This document shows, piece after piece, positions 1 to 7,864 of a stretch of DNA of 24,835 nucleotides (its first letter is position 1; each line of letters starts with the position of its first letter). Under the pieces are notes generated by a model. The model was not told where the DNA came from. It saw nothing but the letters and a program-made list of their open reading frames with translations, and searched no databases. Both the position numbers and the translations under genes were made by a program. The stretch is from the NCBI GenBank assembly GCA_022561415.1, contig JADFRH010000002.1:1-24835 (forward strand), read 5' to 3'. The stretch comes from Planctomycetota bacterium (GTDB lineage: Bacteria; Planctomycetota; Phycisphaerae; UBA1845).

Positions 1-53
1 ACGAAGCTGACCAACGCCAGGATGGCCACTCCCGCCCATTGAAGTGAGTTCAT
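1..53 (-). CDS. N-terminal fragment of a membrane or exported protein, product unknown
   Basis: Only the first 17 codons lie in the window; the gene continues off the left edge. The readable start is MNSLQWAGVAILALVSF, a short polar N-terminus followed by a run of hydrophobic residues, as expected for a signal anchor or first membrane segment. A G-rich stretch (seven G on the minus strand, at 61-67 as C) lies 7 to 13 bases before the ATG and could serve as a ribosome binding site. A TATAGT -10-like hexamer (minus strand of 123-128) lies upstream without a convincing -35. The gene is divergent from the cysteine desulfurase. The family cannot be named from this fragment, and a chance ORF is not excluded. 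Confidence 0.45.
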   Translation of the reverse strand, partial: MNSLQWAGVAILALVSF

Positions 54-198
54 AAGCTTGCCCCCCCAAGAAGCTGTCGGGCCCGGTCAACGGGTGGGCT
101 CCGGGCCCACGGTTCCACCCAAACTATACGATACACTCTGGGGGGCCTGCGGATGCAGGTGCCCGAATCGTCGGCTGGTGTCGCTGCGACCGCATGAA

Positions 199-227
199 TT
201 GAAGCGGCCGCCGTAGGCATCTACAAT
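199..227 (+). promoter_or_regulatory. Sigma-70-type promoter of the cysteine desulfurase gene
   Basis: TTGAAG (199-204), a 17-base spacer and TACAAT (222-227) give close matches to the -35 and -10 consensus at ideal spacing. The -10 ends six bases before the ATG at 234, so transcription would be expected to start at or within a base or two of the start codon. No Shine-Dalgarno sequence is seen. A leaderless mRNA is inferred. Confidence 0.6.
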
Positions 228-233
228 GGTGCG

Positions 234-1406
234 ATGCCCGAGGCCATCTATTTCGACAACAACGCGACGACGCGGCCGCTGCCGGAGGTTTTGGACGTGA
301 CGCTCCGTTGTTCGCGCGATGAGTACGCCAACCCGTCCAGCGTACACCGGTTCGGACAGTCGGCGCGGCACAAGGTCGAGACCGCGCGCGAGCAGGTGGC
401 CGGGCTGATCGGGGCGTCGCCGCGCGAAATCGTGTTCACCAGCAGCGGGACCGAGAGCATCAATCTCGCGATTCACGGCGCGCTTCGTGGTCGAGCGGGG
501 AAGCGTCGGTTCGTCACGACGGCCGTCGAGCACTCGGCCGGGCTGCGTGTGGCCGAGCAACTTGCGGAGGAGGGATACACAGTCGAGTACGTCGGCGTCG
601 ATCGCGAAGGGCGGCTCGATCTGGCCGAGTGGGGCGAGAAGCTGACGGAGGACACGGCGCTGGCCTCGCTGATTCACACCAACAACGAGACGGGCGTTAT
701 CCTTGACGTTCCCGGTGCGCTAGCGATCGCGGCCGAGCGAGGCGTTCCGGTCCACGTCGACGCGGTGCAATCGGCGGGAAAGATTCCGACCAGCAAGCTG
801 GTTTCACCAGTCGACGTTACGTCACTGCCGGTGCATTTGATGAGCCTGGCCGCCCATAAGTTTCACGGCCCCAAGGGGGTGGGGGCTCTGTTTGTTCGGC
901 GGCGAACACGTCTGGCGCCGCTGCTTGTTGGGGGAAGCCAAGAGCGCGGTCTTCGGGCGGGGACGGAGAACGTTGCGGGGATCGTTGGTATGGGGCTGGC
1001 GGCCGAGATGGCGTCGGCGAGTATGAACGAAGTCGCGGAGCGGGTGGGCGCGCTGCGCGACGCGCTGGAAGAAGGGATTCTGTCGAGCGTCGCGTTTGCT
1101 CGAGTGATTGGCGTGGGGGCCGATCGCATTCACAACACGACCAACATCGCGTTCGAGGGGATCGAGGCGGAGGCGATTCTGATACTGCTCAGCGAAGCGG
1201 GTGTCTGCGCGTCGAGCGGCTCGGCGTGCAGCAGTGGCTCGCTCGAGCCGTCTCACGTGCTCAAGGCGATGGGGATTGACGAGCGGATCGCTCACGGTGC
1301 GATCCGTTTCAGCCTGTCACGATTCAACACGACTTCAGAGGTGGAGCGGGTCGTTGCGATGCTACCGGATCTGTTGTCGAAATTGACGGCGCTCAATCGT
1401 CGATAA
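234..1406 (+). CDS. Cysteine desulfurase, NifS/IscS family
   Basis: PLP enzyme of class-V aminotransferase fold that removes sulfur from L-cysteine as an enzyme-bound persulfide, for Fe-S cluster and thio-cofactor synthesis in the cytoplasm. Visible features in the 390 residues are the N-terminal YFDNNATT motif, the cofactor-stacking histidine in AVEHSAG (His100), Asp176 and Gln179 in HVDAVQSAG, the PLP lysine in AAHKFHGPKG (Lys209), RAGTENV near 241-247, and the catalytic cysteine in SSGSACSSG (Cys332). Length is normal for the family. There is no IscU, SufB or IscR neighbour, so NifS, IscS and SufS-type roles cannot be separated. The ATG at 234 follows a strong promoter directly; the ATG at 226 is out of frame. 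The next gene, MTA phosphorylase, also touches sulfur metabolism, but the 131-base gap holds a hairpin, so cotranscription is uncertain. Confidence 0.93.
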   Translation: MPEAIYFDNNATTRPLPEVLDVTLRCSRDEYANPSSVHRFGQSARHKVETAREQVAGLIGASPREIVFTSSGTESINLAIHGALRGRAGKRRFVTTAVEHSAGLRVAEQLAEEGYTVEYVGVDREGRLDLAEWGEKLTEDTALASLIHTNNETGVILDVPGALAIAAERGVPVHVDAVQSAGKIPTSKLVSPVDVTSLPVHLMSLAAHKFHGPKGVGALFVRRRTRLAPLLVGGSQERGLRAGTENVAGIVGMGLAAEMASASMNEVAERVGALRDALEEGILSSVAFARVIGVGADRIHNTTNIAFEGIEAEAILILLSEAGVCASSGSACSSGSLEPSHVLKAMGIDERIAHGAIRFSLSRFNTTSEVERVVAMLPDLLSKLTALNRR

Positions 1407-1498
1407 ACCATTGCAAGTTCACGAGTCGGAGACGTCTCGGAGAATCCGTCCCCCACCGTTTTCGAGTACAAAAAGAATGGGGCACCCGCGAGTGAAGA

Positions 1499-1517
1499 CA
1501 CCGGCAAGATGCCGGTG
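1499..1517. repeat. Palindromic intergenic hairpin, REP-like, stem CACCGGCA/TGCCGGTG
   Basis: CACCGGCA (1499-1506), a 3-base loop and TGCCGGTG (1510-1517) form a perfect 8-bp stem. It sits seven bases upstream of the GAGGAG ribosome binding site of the MTA phosphorylase gene. The minus strand reads in frame as T-G-I-L-P-V, a string I recall from spurious ORFs in Planctomycetota and Verrucomicrobiota. The same CACCGGC/GCCGGTG stem recurs at 7692-7711. There is no T-tract, so a simple intrinsic terminator is unlikely. Confidence 0.6.
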
Positions 1518-1537
1518 CCACAACGAGGAGAGATTCT

Positions 1538-2458
1538 ATGGGTCAGGCGGAGATCGGCATCATCGGCGGTACGGGGCTGGGCGAAGTCCTGGAGAAGGAG
1601 GCGATCGGTGTAACCGGCTTGCCGGGCGGAACACAAGTCACCGTTGACACACCGTTCGGTCCGCCGAGCGGCCCGCTGATCGTGGCCAACTGGGAGGGCG
1701 TCGACGTCGCGTTTCTCTCACGCCACGGGCCGGGGCACACGCTGAATCCGTCGCAGGTTCCTTATCGCGCAAACATCTGGGCGATGAAGAAGCTGGGCGT
1801 CTCGGGGATCATCGCCAGCGGGGCAACCGGTAGTTTGCGTGAAGAGATCGAGCCGGGGCATCTGGTCGTGTGCGATCAGGTCATCGACAAGACGTTTCGG
1901 CGCGACGGAACCTTCTTCGATCAAGGGCCGGTTACGCACGTCGAGCTGGCCGATCCGTTTTGTCCGGGACTGCGGTCGGCGCTTCTCGAGGCGGGGAAAA
2001 CGCTGAAGGGAAAAGTGCATGACCGGGGTACGTATGTTTGTATGGAGGGGCCACAGTTCTCGACGCGGGCGGAGTCGCACATGCACCGGGCATGGGGCGG
2101 TGACCTGATCGGCATGACCTGCATGCCCGAGGCCAAGCTCGCCCGCGAGGCGGAGCTCTGCTACGCGCTGATCGCACTGCCGACCGACTATGATTGCTGG
2201 CGACCTAGTGATCCAAATCGGGGTGGGGATGAGTTGCTGAAGGAGATTCTCGGGAATCTGAACGTCGCCGCGCAGCACGCCATTTCCCTGATTCGAGCGA
2301 CCCTGGCTCAACTGAAGGAGCCCTCGACCGGCAAGCGGGTTTCAGAAGTCGAGTGCGGATGCCACAACGCCTTGAAAATGGCGATCTGGTCCGACAAGTC
2401 CAAAATCGATCCGAATGTCAAGAAACGGCTGGAACCGCTCGTCGGACGGTATTTGTAG
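1538..2458 (+). CDS. mtnP: S-methyl-5'-thioadenosine phosphorylase
   Basis: Cytoplasmic enzyme of the purine nucleoside phosphorylase (PNP/MTAP) family. It cleaves 5'-methylthioadenosine with phosphate to adenine and 5-methylthioribose 1-phosphate, the entry to methionine salvage after polyamine synthesis. Visible motifs in the 306 residues are IGIIGGTG (7-13, phosphate loop), RHG (62-64), YRANI (76-80), SGATGS (94-99), CMEGPQFSTRAES (168-180), GMTCMPEAKLAREAE (192-206) and TDYDCW (216-221). The two aspartates in TDYDCW match the adenine-recognising pair of MTAPs rather than the Asn of guanosine/inosine PNPs. The ATG at 1538 has GAGGAG seven bases upstream. The C-terminal 40 residues, including ECGCHNALK, extend a little beyond the minimal fold. 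No other methionine-salvage gene (mtnA, mtnB) is in the window. Confidence 0.92.
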   Translation: MGQAEIGIIGGTGLGEVLEKEAIGVTGLPGGTQVTVDTPFGPPSGPLIVANWEGVDVAFLSRHGPGHTLNPSQVPYRANIWAMKKLGVSGIIASGATGSLREEIEPGHLVVCDQVIDKTFRRDGTFFDQGPVTHVELADPFCPGLRSALLEAGKTLKGKVHDRGTYVCMEGPQFSTRAESHMHRAWGGDLIGMTCMPEAKLAREAELCYALIALPTDYDCWRPSDPNRGGDELLKEILGNLNVAAQHAISLIRATLAQLKEPSTGKRVSEVECGCHNALKMAIWSDKSKIDPNVKKRLEPLVGRYL

Positions 2459-2513
2459 GGCAATAATTGAATGTGGGGGGCGGTGCCCTCCGATGGTGTC
2501 ATCGAGAGATCAG

Positions 2514-5500
2514 ATGACTGGGTTAGCCCCTATTTCAATGCGCGTGCTCGTTGCCGGTTGGTTGGCGGTCGTAGCGACGCCTGTCGGTGCGCAAGCGCCT
2601 CGCCCGCTCGATGTGGCCGATGATCTGCACGCCGACGCGACGTTCACCGACGTCTATGTAAACGACAGTTTTGCCGCGTCCGATGCGGTCGCCCGCGCCG
2701 AGGGGCTCGCTCGACGAGGCGACTGGGAAGAGGCGGCCGAGCTTCTTCAGAAAACCTCGGACGAAGGCGGCGGCAAGCTGATACGGCTGTCGCCGGGGTA
2801 CTACGTCGGTATTCGCGATCACATCAACGGCATCATCGCCGCGTGGCCCGACGCCGGGCTCAAAGCCTATCGCTTTCTGTTCGAGCGCCGGCTTGTGACG
2901 GGGCTCAACGAGCTGGGCGCTCGACCGCCCATGCATCGACTGCACACACTCCTCGATCGATACTTCTGCACGGAGGGAGCCGTAGAGCTCTCGGAGAAGA
3001 TCGCGCAGGCCTCGATCGAGTCGGGAGATTTCGCTGCGGCCGAACTCGTGTGCCAGCGCATTGTCGATCGTCACCCGTCCGGGCGCCGATTGGAGTCACG
3101 CTTTCGTGCTCTGCTGGCCGTGTTGGCGGCGATCGGCGGTCGCGAAGGCGACGCAACCGGAGGGGAGCCGCTGTCTCTCCGCTGGATGGGGTCGGATCGA
3201 CCCCTTGGTGAGATCACGAAACAGGTTTTCGACGGTTTCACGATTGCGCCCAAGGCGCCCGCGCCGCGATCGTGGCCCATCTTTGCCGGCGTATCGGAGC
3301 GGAACCGCCGAAGCTCGACGACGGTCGACGAACTCGGACTGCTTTGGCGGACGCGCGTCGATCGATCTTCCGCCCGCAGATCGGGGAGCACCGACGAAGG
3401 GGCGGACCCGGAGCGGGGACTTGATCGGGCCGAGCTGCTTTCGAGTCAGCCGGTGGCGGAGGGCGGACTCGTATTCGTTCAACGATTTCGGGAGATCGTC
3501 GCGCTGCGCGTGGGTACCGGCGCGATCGTCTGGCGATTCCGTGCGGATTCATCCCGTGCGGCCGACATCAATTTCGCAGACGATCAGCCGTCCGGTTGGG
3601 ATGCCGTGACCGTGTTCGACGGTCGCGTCTACGCTTCTCTTCCCGGCGAGACGCTGCCATTTTACAGCTATGAATCCGCGCGCAGTCCGTCGGAGCTGGT
3701 TTGCCTCGATGCGAAGACGGGCCGCGTGATCTGGCGGCTCGACCAACAAGTCATCGAAGAGGATTTTGCCGAGGTGATGTTCGACTCCAGTCCGCTCGTT
3801 CGGCAGGGGCGCATGTTTGTGGTCGGTCGGCGACGCCGATCGTTCGGATTCGAGGATTGCTACCTCTACTGTTTCGACTCCGGCAGCGGCAGGCCGTTGT
3901 TCCGGACGCATCTGGGCAGCGCGTCCACCGGCACGTTCGGCTCGCGCAGAGCAACGCGGGCGATTGCGGCGATGCATAGCGATTCGGTTTACGTGTGCAG
4001 TAATCTCGGGACTGTGGCTTCGGTCTCGGGAACGACGGGGTCGGTTCAGTGGTTGCGACTCTATGCCCGAGCTCGCAACAAGGCAGGAGGGTCATCGGGT
4101 GGGCGCCGGCCGTGGCACTACAATCCGATCGTGTGGTCGGACGATCGCCTTCTGGTCTTGCCTTTGGATGCCCATGGGCTGTTGGTTCTCCGGGCAACGG
4201 ACGGAAGGCTGAGGCATGAAGTCGCCGGTGCATCGATGGGGAATATCGAGACGATCTTCGGCGTACACGGGCATATCTTGTGTGGTTCGGGCGACGAGGT
4301 TGGTTGTTATGACCTGATGTCCGACGAGATGGTGTGGTCGGCCCCGCTGCCCGACGGCATGACGCCGCGCGGGCGGGGCGTGTGGGCGGACGACCGGTTG
4401 TTGGTGCCTACACGGCGCGGGCTCAGCGTGTTCTCAGTTCACGGCGGTGAGCACACGTTTATGCGCTGGGACACCGAGGGACGGGCCGGCAACGTGCTGG
4501 CACTTGCCAACGAGCTGATTGTTGTGGACGGCTACGGTGTTTCCGCGTACGTGCGGTTGTCCGACATTCTCAGTGCATTGCGCGAACGTATGCGGGTCGC
4601 GCCCAGTGACCCTGCTGTGGCACTCGAGCTGGCCGAAGTTTCGCTCAGCAACGGAGAGTATGCGGACGCGCTGTCGGTGCTCGAGGAGGCCGTTAAACGT
4701 GCTGAGCTTCTCGGCGAGCGACTCGAACCGCTCGTGCGGCAGCGGCTTTTCGACGACGCGATCATGTTTTCCCGGCGCCTCGCCGCGCGTAATCGCCTGG
4801 AGCCCGCGGCGCTGAATGCTTTGTTCGGATACGCGTCGCGGTTTACGCCCGGCGCGGCCGCAAACGTGACGTATCGATTTCGGTTTGCAGAGCTGTTCGA
4901 GCAGCAGGGCGATCCGGCGCGTGCCGTTGTGCTGTACCAACAGATTCTGCGCGACCGGCTGCTGCGCGAACTGGGAATCGACGATGCCGGGACGGCGACG
5001 GAGCCTGCTGGTGCGGCGGCGCGGTATCGGATCGGCGCCCTGATCGAACAGCACGGCCGGGCCATCTATGCGCCGCATGAAGTCGACGCGAACGCCTGGC
5101 TCGACCGGGGAATTCAGAGCGGTGACGGCGCCGCCTTGGAGCGCGTCGTCGAATCGTTTCCCAACAGCGAGGCTGCCGCGCGTGCGCTGATCGCCCACGG
5201 CGACCTGCTTGTCGGAACGAATCAGGGCGAGCGCGCGGCTCACCGCTACGCCAAGGCGCTGCATGATTACGGGAAACGGGTGGACCGCCCGGCGCTTCTT
5301 CGCAAGATCGCCGACGCCTACGAGTCGGCCGACATGATGCGGCAGGCGTATCGATGGTTGGGCAAGGCGGCCCGCGAGCACCCGGGCGTTCGCTTCGAGC
5401 ACGATGGGCGGAGGGTCACCTTTGACGAGTATCGCCGGCGACTGGACCGCGTTCGCGCTCAGGTCGAGCCGTCGCGACCGCGGATTCGCCTTCCCCTGGA

Positions 5501-6689
5501 TCAACAGTTCGAGACGACGTTTGTAGGCGAAGTGTCGCTCATGAGTCCGCGTTTCGCCGACGTTCCGCGTTCGTCGTGGTCTCGATACTTCGTACGAACC
5601 GACGAAGGCATTCGCGCATTCGATTCGCGCTCCGGCACAGCGGTGTGGCCGGCGGCCTCGCCGATGGCGGGGGCGACCGAACTTCTGTTTTCCGGAGCGG
5701 ACGTGGTCCTGTTTTCCACGCCGCACGAGATCGTCGCCCTGGACGTGTCGACGGGCGTGCGCCGCTGGTCGCACGGATCGCCGCCGCGCGGCGTCGACGA
5801 CCCGAACGCCGACTGGGAGCTGGGCGATGCGTTCCGCGGATTCGCGCTGCACGGCGATCGGTTGGTTGCCGTTCGCGAGGGCGGTCGCATGGTGTGCCTG
5901 GCGATCGGTTCGGGAGAGAAGCTCTGGACGGGGCTGCCGCCCATCCCATGCCGGCGGCTGTGGTACCTGTCCGATGCCCGGGTGGTGTGTCACGGGCTGG
6001 TGGACGACCATGCCGTGCTCCAGATTCTCGATGCCGATTCCGGTGGGCTGGTCAGCACGATTCACACGGAAGACCATCGCGCGTTCGAGTCGGTGTTTCC
6101 CACGATCGACGGGCAGGTGGTGGTGGTCGGCTCTGAGTCCATTGCTTCGTTCGAGCCGGATTCGGGGGCGCTTCGCTGGCGGTATCCGCTGCACGGACGT
6201 GCCTACGTCGCGTCACTTCTGGTCGATGTCGATACGCTCTACCTCTCGGACAACGGGCGGACGATCAAGAGTCTGAATCTCGAGAGCGGCACGCTGCTGT
6301 GGGAGTCGGAGCGGCTGGTGACGCGGCGCCACGAAGACCTGACGGTTGCCCTGGCCGGAAGCAGTCTGATCGTAAGCTCGTCCTCGTCGGCCAGTGGGGT
6401 TGACGCCGTGACGGGGCTCACGCTGTGGCAGGGGACGACGCCGGAGGATCCTCGTTTCGTCGCGCGCTTTCTGACCGATGCGTATCTCGTGGCCGTCGAC
6501 GTGCCGGAAGAGGATCAGCGAGAGAGCGTGGCCTACTTCTACGACCACCGCAACGCGAGCGGGCTGATTCCGCGCGACGGCGGGACGGCCACGCTCGGGA
6601 GGCTGCCCGATCTCAAGGCCGTCATCGCGACCGACGGAGGGCTGATCGTGCAAACCGGCTCGACCATTCGCGGATGGGTACACCGCTGA
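2514..6689 (+). CDS. Exported protein with two PQQ-type beta-propeller regions around a TPR region
   Basis: Very large protein (1391 residues from this start). A signal peptide covers residues 1-28, with hydrophobic core VLVAGWLAVVATPVGAQA, so it should act outside the cytoplasmic membrane. Residues about 60-210 are helical and TPR-like. About 280-680 hold PQQ-like blades, each with an x-D-x-x-[TS]-G-x-x-x-W ending, such as VCLDAKTGRVIWRL and YCFDSGSGRPLF. About 690-985 form a TPR region (ALELAEVSLSNGEYADALSVLEEA). About 1025-1391 hold a second blade series (IVALDVSTGVRRWSHG, IKSLNLESGTLLWESE). No PQQ-dehydrogenase catalytic residues are evident, so it is more likely a binding scaffold than a redox enzyme. 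The reading frame is open from 2415, overlapping the upstream gene. ATG 2514 is chosen because GAGAG lies five bases upstream and the signal peptide starts there; ATG 2538 is the alternative. Confidence 0.8.
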   Translation: MTGLAPISMRVLVAGWLAVVATPVGAQAPRPLDVADDLHADATFTDVYVNDSFAASDAVARAEGLARRGDWEEAAELLQKTSDEGGGKLIRLSPGYYVGIRDHINGIIAAWPDAGLKAYRFLFERRLVTGLNELGARPPMHRLHTLLDRYFCTEGAVELSEKIAQASIESGDFAAAELVCQRIVDRHPSGRRLESRFRALLAVLAAIGGREGDATGGEPLSLRWMGSDRPLGEITKQVFDGFTIAPKAPAPRSWPIFAGVSERNRRSSTTVDELGLLWRTRVDRSSARRSGSTDEGADPERGLDRAELLSSQPVAEGGLVFVQRFREIVALRVGTGAIVWRFRADSSRAADINFADDQPSGWDAVTVFDGRVYASLPGETLPFYSYESARSPSELVCLDAKTGRVIWRLDQQVIEEDFAEVMFDSSPLVRQGRMFVVGRRRRSFGFEDCYLYCFDSGSGRPLFRTHLGSASTGTFGSRRATRAIAAMHSDSVYVCSNLGTVASVSGTTGSVQWLRLYARARNKAGGSSGGRRPWHYNPIVWSDDRLLVLPLDAHGLLVLRATDGRLRHEVAGASMGNIETIFGVHGHILCGSGDEVGCYDLMSDEMVWSAPLPDGMTPRGRGVWADDRLLVPTRRGLSVFSVHGGEHTFMRWDTEGRAGNVLALANELIVVDGYGVSAYVRLSDILSALRERMRVAPSDPAVALELAEVSLSNGEYADALSVLEEAVKRAELLGERLEPLVRQRLFDDAIMFSRRLAARNRLEPAALNALFGYASRFTPGAAANVTYRFRFAELFEQQGDPARAVVLYQQILRDRLLRELGIDDAGTATEPAGAAARYRIGALIEQHGRAIYAPHEVDANAWLDRGIQSGDGAALERVVESFPNSEAAARALIAHGDLLVGTNQGERAAHRYAKALHDYGKRVDRPALLRKIADAYESADMMRQAYRWLGKAAREHPGVRFEHDGRRVTFDEYRRRLDRVRAQVEPSRPRIRLPLDQQFETTFVGEVSLMSPRFADVPRSSWSRYFVRTDEGIRAFDSRSGTAVWPAASPMAGATELLFSGADVVLFSTPHEIVALDVSTGVRRWSHGSPPRGVDDPNADWELGDAFRGFALHGDRLVAVREGGRMVCLAIGSGEKLWTGLPPIPCRRLWYLSDARVVCHGLVDDHAVLQILDADSGGLVSTIHTEDHRAFESVFPTIDGQVVVVGSESIASFEPDSGALRWRYPLHGRAYVASLLVDVDTLYLSDNGRTIKSLNLESGTLLWESERLVTRRHEDLTVALAGSSLIVSSSSSASGVDAVTGLTLWQGTTPEDPRFVARFLTDAYLVAVDVPEEDQRESVAYFYDHRNASGLIPRDGGTATLGRLPDLKAVIATDGGLIVQTGSTIRGWVHR

Positions 6690-6700
6690 TTGGGGAAGCT

Positions 6701-6777
6701 GTTAGCGGTCAGCTGTCAGCTATCGGCCGGACGTTGGCCTGGAGCTTCTGGCTGATGGCTAAGAGCTGACCGCTGAT
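6701..6777. repeat. Inverted array of degenerate heptamers between convergent genes
   Basis: The left arm (6701-6728) and right arm (6750-6777) are each four consecutive 7-base units. The right-arm units read GGCTGAT, GGCTAAG, AGCTGAC, CGCTGAT; the left arm on the opposite strand reads GGCCGAT, AGCTGAC, AGCTGAC, CGCTAAC. The best core is an exact 11-bp inverted repeat, AGCGGTCAGCT (6704-6714) against AGCTGACCGCT (6764-6774). The arms flank a 21-base spacer. The position between the 3' ends of the PQQ gene and fpg suits a bidirectional terminator, although no T-tract is present. The last six sense codons and stop of fpg lie in the right arm. Confidence 0.65.
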
Positions 6778-7601
6778 CGCTTTCCATTCGGTTGGCAGCG
6801 CGGGCAGAAGAAGCTCGACCGACCGGCCGCGATGATCCGTTCGATCGGCGTTTCGCACGTCTGGCATGGTTTTCCTTTTCGGTCATAGACGCGATGGAAT
6901 TGCCGGAACGAGCCGGTGGTTCCGTCGGCGCGCCGGTAGTCCTTCAGGGTCGTGCCGTTGAAGCGGATGGCCTTGTTGAGCGTGGACTTGATCGCCCGCA
7001 GGAGCCGACCGGCCTCACTCGATTCGAGTTGTGCGGCTTGCGTGACCGGGTGAATGTTGGCCGCGTGTAGCGCTTCATCGCAGTAGATGTTCCCGATGCC
7101 GGCGATGACTCGCTGATCGAGAAGTAGAGCCTTGATCTGCCGCCGGCGCTGGAGCAATCGGCGAAACGCGGCCGGCTTCATCTCGAGAGGCTCGCCGCCG
7201 AGCGGTCCGAGTCTCTTGCCCACATGTCTGCTGCTTCCGGTGAGGCACCAGACGCCACCGAAGCGCCTTGGATCGCGAAAACGCAACTCTTGATCGGAAT
7301 CCCGCAGCCGGATGCGCAGGTGTGTGTGTTTTTCGACCGGATCGTCATGTGGTTGGAGCGTGAGCCGGCCACTCATCCCCAGGTGGAACACTAGCTCCGT
7401 GTGTGGGTCAAGGTCGAGGATCACTCGCTTGGCTCGGCGGCGGACGCCTCGGACGATCCGGCCGGGGAGAATCCGCGAGAGCGGTCGGGGGTCGCCGTGG
7501 ACGATGTCGCGCCGGCGTAGCGTCACCCGATCAAGCGTGGCGCCGCGCATAAGGGTGTGTAGTTCGCGTGCGATCGTCTCGGCTTCAGGTAGCTCGGGCA
7601 T
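6759..7601 (-). CDS. mutM: Formamidopyrimidine-DNA glycosylase (Fpg/MutM)
   Basis: Base-excision repair glycosylase/AP-lyase that removes 8-oxoguanine and formamidopyrimidines. The 280 residues show the complete family signature: PELPE directly after the initiator Met, with Pro2 as the Schiff-base nucleophile and Glu3; the beta-strand lysine in RRAKRVILDL (Lys58); FHLGMSGRL (72-80); the helix-two-turn-helix region with GIGNIYCDEALHAANIHP; and a C-terminal zinc finger CX2C-X16-CX2C (Cys246, 249, 266, 269). The start is ATG at 7601. After the zinc finger the protein ends in NGKRSAVSS, of which RSAVSS is encoded inside the heptamer repeat array, so the natural C-terminus seems to have been extended or replaced by repeat DNA. 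The gene is convergent to the PQQ gene and divergent from the POT transporter. Confidence 0.95.
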   Translation of the reverse strand: MPELPEAETIARELHTLMRGATLDRVTLRRRDIVHGDPRPLSRILPGRIVRGVRRRAKRVILDLDPHTELVFHLGMSGRLTLQPHDDPVEKHTHLRIRLRDSDQELRFRDPRRFGGVWCLTGSSRHVGKRLGPLGGEPLEMKPAAFRRLLQRRRQIKALLLDQRVIAGIGNIYCDEALHAANIHPVTQAAQLESSEAGRLLRAIKSTLNKAIRFNGTTLKDYRRADGTTGSFRQFHRVYDRKGKPCQTCETPIERIIAAGRSSFFCPRCQPNGKRSAVSS

Positions 7602-7691
7602 TTGAGCGGCATCGTGTTGGGCGGCGACGGCCAGCGGTTCGCGGGAAACTCACAGCCTGGCGAGGACGCTCGTACGGTTTCATTCCTCGGT

Positions 7692-7711
7692 CACCGGCAC
7701 GAAGGCCGGTG
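7692..7711. repeat. Palindromic intergenic hairpin, stem CACCGGC/GCCGGTG
   Basis: CACCGGC (7692-7698), loop ACGAAG and GCCGGTG (7705-7711) form a 7-bp perfect stem in the 263-base region between divergent fpg and the POT gene. The stem is the same as in the 1499-1517 hairpin but the loop and flanks differ, which suggests a family of small dispersed palindromes. The rest of 7602-7864 shows no ORF I would support and no clear promoter for either gene. Confidence 0.55.
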
Positions 7712-7864
7712 GTACCGCGCTCGCTGGCTCTCGGGGCGCGTTGCGAGTAGGCTAGGCTCGCGGTCAAGCTAACGAGTGTAGCGGCGATCGCGTCGGGCCG
7801 GAAGAATCGTTACGGCGTCGGCGCGCTCAGCCTGTGAAAACTTTTTCTCGCGGAGAATCAACCC

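Noticed and set aside
2415..2513. Upstream in-frame extension of the PQQ gene overlapping mtnP
   Set aside because: It would place 33 polar residues before a good signal peptide and has no ribosome binding site; ATG 2514 has one.
4434..6194. 586-residue open frame antisense to the PQQ/TPR gene
   Set aside because: Arg/Pro/His-rich with no domain, signal or start context; a high-GC shadow of a gene with clear blade and TPR repeats on the other strand.
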